Positions 5,645 through 6,543 of a stretch of DNA of 6,543 nucleotides are shown here, one piece after another. The translations under genes were made by a program, and so were the position numbers. Where the stretch lies: the NCBI GenBank assembly GCA_029932495.1, contig JAOZPY010000158.1, positions 1 through 6,543 on the forward strand, written 5' to 3'. Each line of letters starts with the position of its first letter. Position 1 is the first letter of the stretch. This DNA comes from Desulfobacterales bacterium. Lineage in GTDB: Bacteria; Desulfobacterota; Desulfobacteria; Desulfobacterales; JAFDCJ01. Below the pieces are notes generated by a model, which had not been told where the DNA came from, did not search any database, and saw only the letters and a list, made by a program, of their open reading frames with translations.

Positions 5645-6543
5645 ATGGAAAAAAAGAAGACTACCCGCAAAACCCGGGTGCTCATCATTGGCAGCGGTGC
5701 GACCGGCGCCGGTATTGCCCGGGACCTGGCGTTGCGCGGTGTTGCGTGCATGCTGGTCGAACGCCGTGATTTTAATTCCGGGGCCTCCGGGGCCAACCAC
5801 GGACTGCTGCACAGCGGGGCGCGTTACGTACGCAATGACCCCCAGGCGGCCCGGGAATGTCGCGACGAAAGCCGGCTGCTCAAAAAACTGGCACCCCAGT
5901 GCATCGAGGATACCGGCGGGTTGTTTGTGGCCGTTGCCGGGGATGATGAAAATTTTGTGGCGGATTTTCCCCATCTGTGTGCCCGGTGCGCCATTGCAGT
6001 TGATGAACTGGACATCGCTGAGGCCCGGGAGTTGGAACCGGCGCTTTCCGAAAAACTCATTGCCGCTTTCAAGGTTGAGGATGCGGCTGTCGATCCGTTT
6101 CGCCTGACGCTGGAAAATATTGCCCAGGCCGTGGATCTGGGGTGCAGCCTGCAGTTGTATTCACAAGTCGTCGGGTTTAGTATTCGCAACCACCGTATCC
6201 AGGGCGTGCGCCTGTTGAACGCCAAAACAGGCAGGCAGATCACCATTGAAGCCGATTTTGTCATCAACGCCACCGGTGCCTGGGCGGCTGAGGTGGCCGC
6301 GCTGGCCGGCGCCCGCATTGAATTGCTTTATTCCAAGGGCAGCTTGCTGATTACCGATAAACGACTTTCCCAGCGGGTGTTAAACCGACTGCGCCACTCA
6401 TCGGACGCCGATATACTGGTTCCCGGCGGAACGGTGTCCATTCTGGGGACCACTTCCATCCATATGGACAGCCTTGAGGATATCCGGCCGACCATCAATG
6501 AAATCGACTACCTCATCGACACGGCCGCCGCCATGGTGCCGGC
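5645..6543 (+). CDS. glpA: Anaerobic-type glycerol-3-phosphate dehydrogenase, subunit A (cut by window end)
   Basis: 299 complete codons, about 55% of the 542-residue E. coli GlpA; the frame is still open at the edge. The enzyme oxidises sn-glycerol 3-phosphate to dihydroxyacetone phosphate, passing electrons through FAD and its partner subunits to the quinone pool. Residues 11-21 carry the dinucleotide motif VLIIGSGATG (G16-x-G18-x-x-G21), followed by E39 at the end of the second strand. The block SGANHGLLHSGARY (48-61) is a hallmark of GlpA/GlpD, as are VDPFRL (149-154), the second FAD contact INATGAW (207-213), KGSLLI (231-236) and SDADILVP (253-260). These correspond closely to E. coli GlpA as I recall it. 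The ATG at 5645 is the first possible start, because TAA at 5630-5632 closes the frame; AAGG lies ten bases upstream, a rather long spacing. The gene is divergent from the importer unit. Partner glpB/glpC genes would be expected beyond the window, but the N-terminal part alone cannot exclude a GlpD-like single-subunit enzyme. Confidence 0.88.
   Translation, partial: MEKKKTTRKTRVLIIGSGATGAGIARDLALRGVACMLVERRDFNSGASGANHGLLHSGARYVRNDPQAARECRDESRLLKKLAPQCIEDTGGLFVAVAGDDENFVADFPHLCARCAIAVDELDIAEARELEPALSEKLIAAFKVEDAAVDPFRLTLENIAQAVDLGCSLQLYSQVVGFSIRNHRIQGVRLLNAKTGRQITIEADFVINATGAWAAEVAALAGARIELLYSKGSLLITDKRLSQRVLNRLRHSSDADILVPGGTVSILGTTSIHMDSLEDIRPTINEIDYLIDTAAAMVP

Noticed and set aside
5522..5974. 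A 150-codon open frame on the minus strand at the start of glpA.
   Set aside because: It overlaps the strongly conserved FAD-binding region of glpA in antisense, has no recognisable domain, and covers most of its intergenic region by chance.

Overview
The window is a compact, gene-dense stretch of about 6.5 kb from a bacterial chromosome. It has fairly GC-rich coding, Shine-Dalgarno-type ribosome sites, exported solute-binding proteins and a lipoprotein, which indicate a Gram-negative host. The combination of an anaerobic-type glycerol-3-phosphate dehydrogenase (GlpA), a menaquinone prenyltransferase and two ABC importers with exported binding proteins suits an anaerobe or facultative anaerobe. 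A sulfate-reducer-like member of the Desulfobacterota is my best guess, but this is inference and not proved by the sequence. No mobile element, CRISPR array, rRNA or tRNA was found.

Layout: everything from 1 to 5389 is read on the minus strand; glpA (from 5645) is read on the plus strand and leaves the window. In minus-strand order: (a) a tight four-gene unit made of an NMT1/SsuA-like solute-binding protein (5389-4412), its ATPase (4415-3612, 4-base overlap), its permease (3627-2866, 16-base overlap) and menA (2839-1931, 26-base gap); (b) a small DUF2799-type lipoprotein gene (1872-1309); (c) a phosphonate/phosphite-type binding-protein gene, phnD (1187-147), followed by the first 23 codons of its ATPase gene, phnC (71-1). 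The 255-base divergent region 5390-5644 holds the promoters of the importer-menA unit and of glpA.

How the genes work together: the PhnD/PhnC pair belongs to an importer for an oxyanion or organophosphorus solute, with the rest of its cassette beyond position 1. The SBP-ATPase-permease set is a second, complete importer of the taurine/sulfonate/thiamine-precursor superfamily. It is coupled translationally within itself and apparently transcribed together with menA, with no other menaquinone gene in the window. That linkage, together with an exact 7-7-7 inverted repeat over the -35 region of its likely promoter, is the most interesting feature here. GlpA feeds electrons from glycerol 3-phosphate into the quinone pool, so both sides of the divergent region may touch menaquinone metabolism.

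Smaller oddities include an octa-lysine tail on PhnD, an acidic calcium-loop-like segment near the PhnD N-terminus, paired hairpins between phnD and phnC, and an insertion in the importer ATPase between the Q-loop and the signature motif.
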